From Ilex aquifolium (Eukaryota > Streptophyta > Magnoliopsida > Aquifoliales > Aquifoliaceae), in contig OX637402.1 in NCBI GenBank assembly GCA_951799425.1, forward strand, positions 20,039,844 through 20,103,843: 64,000 bases of DNA, read 5' to 3'. Below the pieces are notes generated by a model, which saw only the letters and a program-made list of their open reading frames with translations, made no database searches and was not told where the DNA came from. This document shows positions 1 through 15,000 of the stretch, piece by piece. Position 1 is the first letter of the stretch. Every line of letters begins with the position of its first letter. The position numbers and the translations under genes are program-made.

Positions 1-3000
1 TCTCTAATTGCATCAGTTTCTGAAGAAATGATGAACTGTTTCATGTCATTATTAATCAACTTGCAAGCTGTAGCACGTACAACACGGAAACAGATTAAAG
101 AAGTTGCAGATAGAAATAAGGAGATAAAGCAACAAATAAGTAAATGCAAGCACCAGCTTATAAACCCTAACCGTAAGCTATATTTATTGCTGTTTCCATC
201 TTGTCTCCAGTTAGAACCCAAATCTTGATTCCAGCCCTAGAAAGAGTCTCTATACAAGATGGTACTCCTTCTTGAAGCTTGTCTTCTATAGCTGTGCATC
301 CTATCAAAATAAGATCTTTTTCAATGAGTTCTGCCACCTGCAAAGAGTCACATGTTGTTAAGTATGCCATTTCAATCTGCATTTCAATTGTAACTCAAAA
401 CAGACACCACCACACAACCAAAGATATAGAAGCAGCAGAACTCACAAGCTGTGAACTGATATAGGAAGCTGACATTCCTCACAGATTCATGAAAATAGCT
501 ATGGTGTATATTAAGGAAGTAGTTAACTAGCTTCCCAATCCAAGGGGGAAGAAGCCCCAAGATTGAGGTTGTATGTGAAATACCATTACTACGAAGTCCT
601 AGTTGAACCTAAGATAAATCACATAGGCAATGCCAAAATAAAGAGCATCAAATCTCAGAGAAATTCTGCATCAACTTAAATGCAAATATTCTGACAAGGT
701 GTTTCTCAGAAACTCCCCACTATGCTGCCATTTAAAATACTCCCACATGGGTCGTTCTTTCACTGAATTAGAAATAAAACCCCAGACACAAGGACACAAG
801 GCTCCACGGGAAGAGAGAGAGAGAGGGGGGGGGGGGGGGGGGCGGAGAAAACAAAATATAAACAAAAAAGTATTCAGTGATCTAGAGCATAGATAATGCA
901 AGGAACGTTTATGGTAAAATACACAAATTAATGTCCAAAATTGCATTTGGCAACAGAACTAAAACCACCCCTCCAGTTCAGACTCCAGTCATAAGCTAAA
1001 ATTAGAATTAGTCTGGCACAAATAGCAACTCCTATGAGAGAGTCCTAAAATAACAATGAATAATTTGGAAGCTATGATTGCAAATTAAAAGAACCAGAAC
1101 TGCAGCAATGTTAAAACAACAAAAGCTGTTTCTGTTATCACAATGCTTAACATACATCCAAAACAGAAGAAATGTATAGAAATCTAATCAGATAGGCATC
1201 ATCAAACCAACACATACCTCATCCAATTTTTTCTCACGATCCCGTAAAGAAGATTTTGCCTGAATAAACCTCTCATTCCAATTGTCATACATATCAGAAC
1301 TTAAACCTCTATAAGCTAGGCAAAGGGTACGCAGTCCAGCAGCTCCAAAATGTTCCAAGTGCTCCCTGGTTGTTCTCTTTAAATCTTTTTGTCCATCAGC
1401 CAATCTTTCATAGATAACGGTATCAGCACCCTGTGAAAGAGAGGTTCTGTACAATGCTTTTTTTTACTTCTCAATGGCAAGTTCAACTCACAGAAGTAGC
1501 CTCATGAAACTATTACCTTGCAGTATAGTACAAGCCTCCCATCTGGATAACGACATACAACAGACTGGCGCTTCCTTGTACTAAATACGTTAAAAAATTA
1601 CAATCAAATCCATTGTGATCAAGCATGAAAATGTACGTGCCAATACAAAACAGAAAGTGAAACCACCTATTGAACTCAAGGACATTCAAAATCTCATAAG
1701 AAACATCTTGAACTTTTCCCATCTTCTCAACATGAGACTCACGAACACATATCATCGTAGGTGTACGCCTGGCAAAAACAATATTATTAGCCTCACGGCA
1801 AGCCGAAAACCTTGAATACTGGGAATACTCCCAATCAAATTTGAAAAATGGAAGTGAAGTTTTACTCATGAGAGGCATGGGCAGATAACCCACAGCTCTT
1901 CATCCTTTTTGAAGCCCTTGACAAAGATCTACTATGTTATCATGATTCTCTCTCTATTTATGACTTTATCTCTTTCTTTTACAGTTCTCTACAATCAAAT
2001 TTTTTATATATAGTCGAAAAAATACCGTAACCATTTTATCTACAGGAGAACATTGCCTACTCTTCCAAACAACGTCCAACTAGAGCGGGCAAAGAACTAA
2101 CATAATTTTCTTACTAATGTTTTTTGGTTTGAAAATAAATATTCTTTATGGTTTTTTTTTCGTTGGCACATTGACTATGTTTACATATTAAAGCAAAACT
2201 TCATTAATAGACGCTAAGGAAGCACTCCTCATTACAGTGTAAGAGAATATGCAATCTAAGATGGTCCCATCTCCTCAAAAAAGTCAACAAATGGGCCTAT
2301 CCGAAGGGTAGACCCATTTCATCCAAAAATTAGGAACATGCCCAAGGACTTAGATCTAATCTATCTATGGACAACACCATACCCTCAAACACGGTTCAAA
2401 GTGGTGGTATTTGGTCACCAATTCAAATGGCACTGAACACATCGGTCGTGGCATGGCAGAACAATATTCGACATTACGCATGAAATGCTAAATAGCTAGC
2501 AGAAGTTGAAGATGACAAGAGATTTAAGTCATCTCGCAGCGTCACAGAATAGTATTAGTTATTTTGATGATGATGATTTGGCCATGGTTCGAAGTCGCGG
2601 TATCGGCCATCGACTCGGAGGGTGCTGATACACATCGGTCGCGGTGTCGCGGCACGGTATCGGCCGATACGCTCAAAATGCAAGATAGAAGCTCCAAAAA
2701 AATTTGAAAAAATTATAGAAAATTCTAAATATATAAATATCATCATTCATGCATCATATGTAATTTAAATGTAAGTGTAACTAAAATAATGTAAAACAGG
2801 CTGTTGGAGGGAATCGAACCAGTGACCTGCTAGATGATAATGGCCATTTCTATCCAATAGGCCTGCTAATTTTATTTTACTCTCAACACAAAAATAAATA
2901 TTTAAACAACACTCAGTCAAAAAAAAACAAATAGCAGCCACAGCTTTTAATGTAAAAAGCAGACTGTTGGTGGGAATCGAACCAGTGACCTGCAAGATGA

Positions 3001-6000
3001 TACTGGACATCTCTATCCAATTAGCCTGCTAATTTTATATTACTCTCAACACAACAATAAATATTTAAACAATACTCCGTCAAAAAAAAAAACCGGAGGA
3101 CACAGCTTTTAATGTAAAACAGGCTGTTGGAGGGAATCGAACCAATGACATGCAAGGTTATAATGGGCATCTCTATCCAATTGGCCTACTAATTTTATAT
3201 TACTCTCAGCACAAAAATAAATATTTATACAATACTCAGTCAAAAAAAAAAAGCGCACACAGCTTTTAAAGAGTTTTTTTTTTTTGTTTACTTACCTCTT
3301 CAGACGAAGAAGTGGGTCTGCTTCTCAGTCACAACGAGAGAAAGAGAGAGATGGTGCAGACAGAGAAGACCACGGTCCCTCATCGTCGCCGACAGAGACA
3401 ACCAACGCCGACTGAGATAACCAACACCAGCAAGATGCAGACCTAAAGGTATGTCGATTGTCGAATCCTTAGTATGTCGATTGTCGAATTCAGACCCTAT
3501 TTCGTTCGATCAACAGGTATGTCTTAAATCCATAGAAGACAGTTAATTTTTATATTTGAAAAAGATGAGTTTCTGCCATGGGTTTCTGATTTCACATGGG
3601 TTTCTGATTTCTGAGTATCGACATTCAGCAGAGAGTCTGTTGATTCTTTACTTTATTTCCCATCTTCTTTTGCTTTCTTTCACATCCTCTTTTTTTTTTT
3701 TAGATTTTTGTTCAGCCTGAAAATTTGAGTGGCTGAAGGCTTTTACAGATTTTGGGGGATTGTAACACTGCCTTTTTCGTCTCGGAACGATTTCGGTAGA
3801 AATCGTCCGAGTTACACCGAGTTAAACCGAGTTCCTATGATTTCGGCCGATACCACCGAGTTGAACCGAGATATCGGCGATACCTCTTCAATGCGGCATT
3901 TTCACGTACCGCGTATCGATATCGTATCGATAGAGGCCGAGTCGGATATGACTCGGCCGAGTCATATCGGACTCGGCCGATACTTTGAACCCTGGATTTG
4001 GCCGACTCGCCGCTGACTCAAAGGCGTCTTGGATGACTCGGTTGAGTCGTGTGATACTCATGGTTTAGCCGAACAAGAAATAGTATTGGAACAGAAGGTG
4101 TCAAGTTGTATATCGGCAGATACTTTAAACCATATTGAGACATCCTCCTATTTCTTTCATTCCACAAACATTAAAATAATGCTAACCGAAGCAAAGTCCA
4201 CATTGACCATGACCAAAGGTTGATAGTTTTAAGGGGTAACACAGTTATTGTAAAATTTGTTAGTGTAATCTCTAAAGCCTCGAGAGTCGAAATAAAATTA
4301 GATAAACCTTTGTGACATTGTATCTTGATTATTTGCGCCACTTTGAAAATAAAGTAGGAATGTAGCAGAAAGAGAAGGAGAGGAGCAAGCGAAGAGGAAG
4401 AAAGGATCCTCTTGTGGTTATTAAACATCTAGTTAGTCAACTAGATGTTTAATAAGTCTAGGGTGGCACTACAGTCCATATGACCTCATGCCCAACTACA
4501 ATTGACAGTCATCTCCAAACTAGCACTCCCCCCACCCCACCCCACCCCACCCCGAAAATAAAAAACACAACCTCCCTAAAGCCCCCAGACATGGCAACTG
4601 GGTGAATATCATTTTCCAGTGTCAATGCAATTTATCCAACAAAATACAAAACACCATTATTAACAAGGCATGAAAAGTACAATTCATCTAAGTGGCTCAG
4701 CTACAAAAGATCTCGCATTGACATAGACATACATATGAGGATATGCGTTTAGATTGGAATGATCATGTCAAGTGCAAAACTAGTTTCAAGAGTAAGAGAA
4801 TACAAAACCTCTTCTATAAGTAGAATTGGGGGTGGGGCGCCAAGCCTCAATTCGTCTGAATCATCAATTTCAAATCCTAACCCTAGATCTTTGGGCTCTT
4901 TGATCTTCTTTAAACTTTATCAAGGTTTCATCAAGATCCTACGCTAAAAACCTAGGATATGTGGATTGCCTCTTCGAACCAAGAAATCTTTATAGTCCAT
5001 CTTTAAATGGAGCCTCTAGAATTTTAAGTGCACTATAATTTTTAATAACCATTACTTTTTTGAATTACTATTTAGACCCCACATTTTATATTTGGTATCA
5101 AACTTTCCCTTTTACAATGAATCTTTTCGAGATAAAAACTGAAAAACACCAAAACGATACATAAAAATATATAAGATGTTGTCTATGCAAGATCATGTCA
5201 ACATATCTTCTTTTTTTTTTTTTTTGGGATCACCATGTCAGACACCCCACATTTGTGTTGACAATTTGACACACTTCTTTGTGTCAACAAACCATAAAAT
5301 AGAAATTTTATAGTATGTTTGGTAGGAGGGATGAAAAATAAAAGGGATGGAAAAGGTGGGTGGATATTTTTTCTATCCTTTGAGAAAAGAAAAATATTTT
5401 CCTTCCTCCTTGTTTGGTAGGAGGGATGGAAAAGTAGATAAAATTATTTTTTATTATTTTGTTTGGTATGAAGAAAAAATTTAAAGAAAAATATAATTTA
5501 TCAAATGCCATAAATACCCTTTTATTTGTCATAAATTATAAAGACAAAAGGTGCATGTGGGTCCCACCTTATGTTTTGCTTACCTTTTGAGACAATAAAA
5601 TAATGTGGACCCCGCTACATTTTTTCCTCATGCCGTCACTTTAAAGGAGGGTAGAAAAGTAAATAAAACAATTGCAATCATTTTGTTCAGGTTTCCTTCG
5701 ACTTTCCACCCGATTTCGGACGGATTAAAAATTGTGGCATGAGGGATGAACTTTCCTTCTGTTTTCCATTCCCTCCTATTTTCTATCCAATCATTTTCCA
5801 TCCACCCATTTTTCATCATACCAAACACACTATTCAGGAGCACATACCTGTAGAAGAAGAAGCCAAAGTTCTTTGCTGCTGTAACCAAAGCAGCCTCATC
5901 GGGAGATGCAGCTTGATATTGAATTTTTTCAGGGGACTCATCACCTTCAGGAAGTACAGTATGACAAATGGCAAGGCACCTAAAGAATTCCTACACAAAA

Positions 6001-9000
6001 AAAAACAAAATTTTTCACTATCGTAAATATGATGGTTGAAAAATCAAGAAACCAGACCAAGTTTGTGAAATGTGCATATGCCAGGCATCAGCCAGCATAC
6101 AAAACCTGCAATCCGCCCACCCAAATATGTCCAACCACAACTAGAATGATTTTCAATTTAAACATCACTCACATTTACAATACTCATATAACACCTGTTT
6201 ATCAAATCGATATTGAAGATTTGATGATTGATACATCAAAAAGAAAAAAAAAGAGGGAAAACCCCATGTATGATACATTACACTAGTCAAGCGGTAGCCA
6301 ATATTAACCATGAGAAACAAAAACGAGGAATATGTTATCCTACGGTAAAATAGATAGATGGGAAATTTGTGATCTTTTATTTCTTGGAAACATACAGAAA
6401 CTGAGAATAAGAACAATAGTCACACACACACACACACCCCTAGTCTCAGAACAAGTATGAAGGTTCAGTCAACACAGTGAAAGAAAAATTGAGAATAAGA
6501 ACAAATGCTGCATCACACATACAAAACACAAACAAACAGTTCCAGAGCTGCTATCTGGCAAACAACAGAACCACAAAAATGAAATCTTCACTAAATTAAC
6601 AGCTCTTAATCTTGTACTAGGATAAGATCAGCTCATTATATTCTCATAGTTAAAATAAATCTACCTTGCATGTTTCAGGATTAGGTTCATTCCTCCAAGC
6701 ACCTCGAAGAAGTCGAGCATCATCAAAGTTAAAACCCTTGTCACGTACAGTGTTTGTTGATTTGTGAACCTATGAGAATATAATATCATTAAATAATCCA
6801 GAGTTACAAATCAAACTATATCTTCTCCAATGTTAGAGCATCTCCAATAGGCTGTCTATTCTTTCTCAACTCTCTATTTTAGAGAGTCAACCACAAAAAA
6901 TAAGCTCCAATAGGCTCTCTATTTAGACTAGCTAAAATAGAGAGCCTTATTTGGCTCTCTACATTTGAAGAGCCCAACTCACTCTCTATTCTATTTTTAA
7001 TGAATGACAAGGTGACACATATACATTCTTCATTAAATGTTATTGACTATAAGACTATTTTTTTTTCTAATAGAGAGTTCATTGGAGTTGTCAAAAATAT
7101 TTCACTCACTATTTTAAAATTTTATCAAAGATTCTCTCTATTTCAAAAAAAATGCTCTCTAAAATAGAGAGTACTATTGGAGATGCTCTAATGACTGCTA
7201 AATTTACCTCAAACTTTAAGCCATTTCGCTGTGCTGTTCCCATCTCAATCTCACTGACACCAGTGCCATATGCTTCTCCTCCAATTGAACACTTAAAGAA
7301 CTCCATCATATTTCTTGTTAGAGTTCCAGTTTTATCAGAAAATATGTATTCCACCTATCAAAGAAGAAATTTACTGTGAACTTGCACAAGCTGATTTTGA
7401 CAAGTAGCCACCTAGAAGTAAATTAGAACAGGGATATCATAAAGCCCTCCAAAGTTTTATCCAACATGTAAAATTGTAACAGCAAATGTTTCAGAAGCAC
7501 TATATAAGAGGAAGTCAACAAAGGCATTATTTTTACCTGTCCAAGTTCCTCATTCAAATTGGAAGTCCGTGCTGACGCAGGAGTATTGGTTTCAACATGG
7601 TACATGCACAAATCATTGTTGATAAATTGGGTGGACTGAATAAATTTGATCATCTGTGGAAAAAAAATGGAACTGAACCCTCGAACTAAAGTTATGCACA
7701 GCTCGATACAACAGATAAATGAACTGTTCCTGCATGTACCTCAATGGAAACATAGAGGGAGATGGGGATAATTGGTGAATAAAGGGTAATTAGTGTAAAC
7801 ATATTCAAAGCAGAAACCTGTACAAGCAAAAAAAAAACAGAATCAATGAGGGAACAAAAAAAGGAAAAAGCAAAAACAAACGAAAATGAACTTATTTCAG
7901 GGGATTCCTTTGATTACCAAAAATCTATTACTGGGATTAAACTGTGCATCACTTTCAGCAAACTGCAAATAGTAATACTTCCGGTTCACAAATATTCCAC
8001 TGCAGAATTTCAAGTAGCACAAAACACATAATTATAAGGCCCAATTTACAAAGAAATGTGGAAACTCCACAATACAACCAAAACATCTAGTAACAATAAT
8101 CTCGGAAAACCAAATAATATCAATTGATAGAATTAAAAAAGTTTACTTTCCACGTAATTTTCATCAGTGAAAAGATTGCTCTGTTCTATACAATTTTGAC
8201 AGCTGGGAAAAAAATGATTGCATATTCTCAAGAATAATGGACTTTATTCCACAAACACACCCATTATATGTCATCTTAGTTACAAGAAAACATCCAAAGT
8301 ACTAGTTTATCATCAATAAATTAATTTTTCTCATAATTAACATGAAATAGATATACATATAGGCACATTATTTTCAATTTTAATAGATAATAGTCTAAAA
8401 GGATTCAATTTTTTCAATTATAAAGTAATAGAGAGAACTAAGTATCCCTGATGGTACCAAGTCACATGCATCATAGAGTTAATAATTGACAGAGACTATT
8501 AAGTTCAAATAGGATCAACTATGCTAGAGTCATAAACTGGAAAAGACACTATCCAATAGTCAAACCTGCCTATGGCGCCCAAGAGACACATACAGAAGAG
8601 AGCACTAACAAGAGTGAGTATAAGTTTGTCAAGTTTCTTCTCCAAAGTACTTCTTTTGGAAGGAATCTTCATGGCATTCATCATAACCTGCAATTAAATC
8701 AAGGGAACCATAATAAAAGTGAGTTGAAGACATGAAGCAAGAAACAGGTCCAAAGCCAGAAAGATCAAACCAAATACATTAATGCAGCATATTAGTCATC
8801 TATAAATATTTCTGGGACCTAATCTCAAGTAAAAAAATGATCCTGTAAAATCTAGTTAAATGACAGCACTAAATAAAACCATTATTATGATGAAAGAAAA
8901 CCTTTGTTTCATGCCCAGTAAAAATGACAGCGCCAACTATGTACTCGGTGTTCTTGAGACTGCATCCCTGGAAACATTAAAACCAACCATAGATGAGTAA

Positions 9001-12000
9001 AAGTGAACTTAAAACTCAAATAAGCAATCATATTAGAAAAATGGATTTAGTGTCCATCCTAGGGGAAAAAAAAGATATAGCCAACTCAAACAAACATACA
9101 CCAAAATAATATTCAAGCAGTTAGATGTTTATAAGCACATGAAAAGCTGGTTTGGCCGATTAAAGAACTAAAGTAAACGCTAATAGAGGAGAAGAAGAAG
9201 AAGAATATGGGATGTCATACTCGCAACAGCATTAGATTTGGACTGAGAGGTAAGGTCTGATTTTGGATTATGAGATTGCCAGTGAAAGTATACAACGAAT
9301 TGTTTGGTTGCTCACATTGTACTTCGCCTGCAATTAATTAAAGAATCCCCGTGAGAACAAGAAATGAGAAAAGAAGGAAACCATGGTATCCATATGCATG
9401 CATCATGACGATGAACACTTGTCAGCTAGATATTATCCAAGTTTTTCCGACTCTATAAAACTCAAAAGGCCTTGCCCCACCATTTTAAGCGGCTATTTTA
9501 ATCGTGTTTCATCATTCTACTCTTACTGGGGTGTATTAGTTCAACCACATGCTATCATGACTTCCCCCTCAGAAATCAGAACACCTCCACCAATATTAAC
9601 TAGCTTCCTACAAACAAATTTTGACTCTATGAACAAAAGTCATACTTGCATACTGTTAGAGCTTGTCCCATATCCCATGCTCATGGGTGTCCATCAGCCC
9701 AGTAAAAAAGACTGTGCATTTTTTTTCATAGGTGAAAACCAATTACACTATTCATTTGACAAATAAATTAAAATTGAACTCCAAAAGTCAAATTTTATTT
9801 TGAACAGGAGAACACTATCTTCTTTAAGTCACGAGTTGAATTAGTTGATTACAAAAATAAAGCTTAGATGAAGAATTATATCTCAAGCGGGACAATGAAT
9901 TGTGCATAACTTCTGATTATCTCAACTTCGGAGGAAACCACCAAGGCATAATAGAAAGAAAACAAAAATCTTTTTGACTAGTGAAGAAAAAAGAATGTCA
10001 ATATGATAGAATGTGAGTTTCCTTGAGGAATCTATGCAGTTTTGAGGTGAGAATGCCAAAGGTTTGATGCTTTGGGAGGGGGAAAATAGGTACAAGAAAA
10101 GAAGAAAAAGGGGTCCAATGGCTGATTAGGCTTAAGTTGTTTTTTATGTGACCGTGGTCAAAATCAGACATCTATATAGGTGCTCTTCAATGCCCAGGAA
10201 GGTAAATAACAGCATACTATGGTCCAAAAGCACAACAAGGCTAATCAGTAGATCTACAGAAAGGCAAAACCTTTGAACTCTGATACTTTCTCAGGAGTCA
10301 CAAAGTCCCAAGTCTTTTCTAATGCTTTTCTGATCTTTAAATTTGTTTCTCCATCCAGATTTGCAGTCTGTGATGCAACAGGAAAAGGGAATTAGTATAC
10401 ATATATGTGTGTATATATAAAGAGAGGGAGAGGGAGGGAGAGGAGAATGAACACAAGAAAAGAAAAACACAAAAATAGATATCGTCAAAATGAAAATTTG
10501 CTCTTTTTAACACATCCATGCTCATCTCTCTTGTCCCCCATTCAACAAAAATAGGAGGAAAAAAAAGAAGGATTCTTCAGACAAGTCAAAGTACAAATGA
10601 GAGACCTCAACGTAGCAGACACCATCTGGGTTCGTGCTAGCAAGGAATAGCAGATCTGCAGGAAAGAATCCATCCTGCTTAACCTGCAAACAGAGCAATA
10701 TGTTCAGCTTTATAGAACTACAAATCCCTTAAGTGGTGAAGAATAAATAAATGAACAGACAAAATAAAATCCCTAGCAATTATGAGAGAACTGGAAACCA
10801 ATGAAGAAATCTATTACTTTAGAGCAATTTAGGCACTGAAATTGAAACTTAGTTTTGCCTCTTTTTGGTCTGTGCAATGCTGTTGGCCAACATAAACTCC
10901 TAGAAAACAAAAGAAGTACAAAGGGAACTGTTGTATATTTTTTTCCTCTCTGCATTTCCAGAAGCATATATACACCAGATCAATATCATCCAGGAAACTC
11001 TTGTGGGAGCGGGAGCAACAACAGTGGTTGGGGACCAAAAGTCCAAACAGCAATCAGTTGATGTTAGCCCTGCCTATACAAGGAGCTGACAGGCATACAC
11101 CACAGGAGATATCATCCACAGGATCCTTTCCAGGAGCAATAATGTTGGTCTGAGGACCCAAATGAAAAAAACCATTATCCAATGTTAGGCTTGCTGCTTG
11201 CCAACACAGGATGCTGGCAGGCATACACCACGGGAGACAAATTACATTGAACAGCTAAAAAGGGTGTTCTTTTATAAAGGTGGGTATGCCACCCTTAAAG
11301 AAGTACAACCTCATCCAGCTAACATAATCTCTTTTCAAACCTCTAAACAAAAGATGGTGCATGAAACTCCAACCATTGTGGAGCTTAGGGAGGGTCACAA
11401 GTACGTAGTCTTACTGCCCCAAACAGGGGTTGTTTCCGCATATTTTTTCAAACATCTCCACCAAAAAACCTTGCGTAGCATGGATGGAAGATCCCAATAG
11501 CAACCCCACCTAAGGATTAAGAAAGAAAAACTTACATCCTGAATGGGCCACCATTTTATAGAATCATGTCACCAAGGATCAAAATTTCGTTTCGGTATAT
11601 TGTTTCAGTCACCTAGGAAACGAAAACGTTTCGACGTGTTTCGGAAACGTTTCGACCCATTTTGGAAACATAATAAAAAATTTAAGAATTATTTTTCTAA
11701 AACATTGTTGAAATATATCAAAGTATCTTGAGATACTTTAAAACATTTCGAAATAATTATGCAAATACATTGAAATATTATAAAACATCTCGAAATATTA
11801 TGGAATACCTCGAAATATTAGAATTTCGATTCCATCACTGATTCGTTTCGGTCTCCTTGAAAACGGAAATGTTTCGGATGTTTCGAAACGATATTTTGAT
11901 CCTTGCATGTCACCATTTTGTTGTTGTTTTGTTGGGGGGGTTGTTATGAGTGAGAGACAGACAACCATGTCCAGTCACACGAACCTCACCGCCTCCTTTC

Positions 12001-15000
12001 ACTCTTTCAATTTGCGCATAGCTGAGTCACTACAAAATGTATGTGTGGGCATGGCATTGGACAAAGGGATAGGCACACTTTGCACCTAGAAAAATATGAA
12101 GACAATGATTCTAGAAAATGTGCATCAAAGAGGAGCTTTTACTTCTTGTCACACAAAGTGGCAAATTTCATGAATTCCTCAAAAAAATTTCAATGAAATA
12201 ACTCCCGACACAAGGACTTCTAGCCAATCACAAAGCCCCACACAAGGACTTCAAGCACCATTATTATTAGCAAGGATACATATGAATGCACTTATGGAAA
12301 ACAACTTCTGATAGGAATCGGATTATATTTCGTTATAGTAGGCGCAGATATAGGGATTAGGAGTTATTTGTCAGTTTTTTTTTTTTTTCGGCTGCACAGA
12401 TCTGTGATTTCTGAAGAAAAAAAAATTCCACTGCTTATGGCGATGAACAGTAATTTTTTCAATGAAAAGTGTTTTCCGATGAACAGTGCGGGTTTGTGAT
12501 CCCCTTATATATATATATGGGATACGATATTTATTTTTAGCAGACCTTGATTATTATTGAATACTGATATTGCTTATTTCTCAAATTCTTTCTCTTTTTC
12601 CATCCATTTTTTCTTATTTTTTCATCCCTAATTCTTACCTTCCTAGTCTACATCAACTTCTCTACACAAGGGTGGAGCCAGAAGCTCGAAGAGCTTTCTC
12701 CACCAGCGGCTTATGTAGTAGTCAGCATTCTATAAGCAACTTGTCAAGTCTACGAAACTTTGCTTCTTGTATTCGGCTCGTAATGCCAGGTCACACTCTT
12801 GGCTCTATTGATGACTCCATCTAAAATAAAGAAAATAGGGACAGCCGTTTCCGGCCTGCTCGTTTCGTATCTTGAAGAAAGTAGGACTGTCTTTAAGTGA
12901 TAGGGGTCAGGTCAATAATAGTTATGATATTGCCCTACTGAATTAAGGCCTCCGTCCGATCCCGAATACGGGAGGAGTCTTCCCAAATCGATATCACCAT
13001 AACACAATAATAGGGTGGGCACAATTAAATATGTCTAAATTTTATTTCAAAATATACATATCTAATATCAAAAAAAAAAAACTTACGGGTGGGCACATAG
13101 CCCATGGGTGGCTCCGCCCCTCTATGCCTGGTAAGGCTGCAACATCTAACCCTCCCCAAAATCAGAAGTGGTGAGAATTTTGTGCGTTAGGACATATGAA
13201 ATGCACGAGAGGATGAAAAATTTTGAATATTACGTAGCATCAATTGTATAATATATGGGGGTGAAATTGTCATTGTTAATAGTGTAAAGTAATTGTGCAA
13301 ATGAAAAGTCATGTCGTGGAAATAAGAGTGCTCATTGGCATACAATAGAATTAAAGCACAAAGACAACCTAACCAACCAGCCAATTGAAGAAACAAAAAT
13401 TTGCATTAGTCTGCATCATATTTAGCTTTAATCATAAAAAATTGAAGAATGCTTACATAAATAAAAAAATCCCTATGACAACAGCAGCAGCTGCAAACTG
13501 TAAGGCCCAAAGAAGAGGGAAGGAGGTTGATTGATAATGCATCACCAAGATAACATTCATGGATACTAGAGGAATTTTGCAGACATCAAGAGGCTAATAA
13601 TATAATCCTAAAAAGCAAATCAATGTTAAAGGAAAAAAACATACGTACTCTGACAATATCTCCAACCTGCAGCTTCTTCCAGGGCATAGCTTCCCACTTC
13701 TGATCTTGCAACACGTCTATAGAAGAATTATTGATTGCCATATCATTTTGAAAACGCTTCTGTAACAAATAATTTGGGGAAGGGGGAGAACACAAGTAAG
13801 AGGTGTAAGCAATTTTTCCAGACATCCATAGTCTAATTGAGATAAATTTGAATAAATCCAGGACCTAAGTTAAGCAATAATGAAATTCAATGAAGTATTT
13901 TCTTGTAATCATTGCCTAAAGAAATGAAAATGTATGAGCTAATCTTACTCACCCAGTCCTCCCACGCCTCCTTAATAAGAGAAACGAGAAGCACCAGACA
14001 CAAAGGGACTACATTCGTAACTGGACTTACGGGACTGCATGAAATGAAAACTTTTTCAGGAGCAGATGCAAAAGAAATCAAAAAATAGTTCCTTAGAACT
14101 CTTAAAGATCATTAGCCCTTATACAAGTATTAATATATCCAAAATCAAAATTGTGAAAACAAGAGCAGGATGGATATGAATGCAGAAAGTGAATGCTCAT
14201 ACTTGGGAAAGTGTGCATCAGAAAGAAGAAAAGCAGCAGTGAATAAGCATATATATACTTTTAACATAAAGTAACAGGCATACATAGAAGAAAGACCTAC
14301 CAGAAGAGCAACAATAAAGGACCTAAAAAAATTCCTCTCGTCAACTATTTCAGCCTTATGTAATCAGATCAATTCCACAAAACCACAGAAAAAGATTCCT
14401 ATTAATCAATAAGTGCTTCGAGTAATAACAGATGTGTAAATTCAGCCCATGGAAAAATGAACTAAGAACTCTTTTTTCCTGGAAAAAAAAAAAAGGCAAC
14501 ATGCAAAACAATATCATATGAAACTTAAACAACAATATCACACTTCAAACGTGCTCTAATCCACCTTGGAGGCATGGCACATTTTCTGTGCAAGTGTTTT
14601 CCCCCCAGCTACACATTATGTTAATACTGGCAACAATTAATTTGTTATCTGATTAACAGCACAGAGCCACCCCTCCAGCCCATTATATTGCAAGCACATA
14701 TCATAAAAACTATATTGGCATGGTGTACCCGATAAACCGGCCAATCAGATAAAAGATAAGACTGCTCTAACAAAGATATAAGCTCATTTCAATCAACCAT
14801 GCCTTAATACAGAATACTGATATTTACTACGAATTGTTACCTGACTGGAGTGCACGATATAACAGAGATCACAAGGAAGTAGAAGTTAGCTACCCGATGG
14901 AACTGTCAAAGAAAATATTCTTTAGATAAAGACTGTAAACATATCGGGTTAGCAAAACTACTGGGTTGAACTGGATTCAAGTTGCGTCAAGCATGAGGTA

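Noticed and set aside
2791-3270. Functional tRNA genes
   Set aside because: Only the T-arm and part of the D-arm resemble a tRNA. The acceptor stem does not pair and the anticodon arm is unclear.
3729-4016. 95-codon frame in the hAT element as a transposase remnant
   Set aside because: It consists of the TCGGCCGATAC-type subterminal repeats and shows no hAT transposase motif.
9383-9766. 127-codon plus-strand frame in an ALA3 intron
   Set aside because: Composition is not protein-like, there is no motif and it is antisense within an intron.
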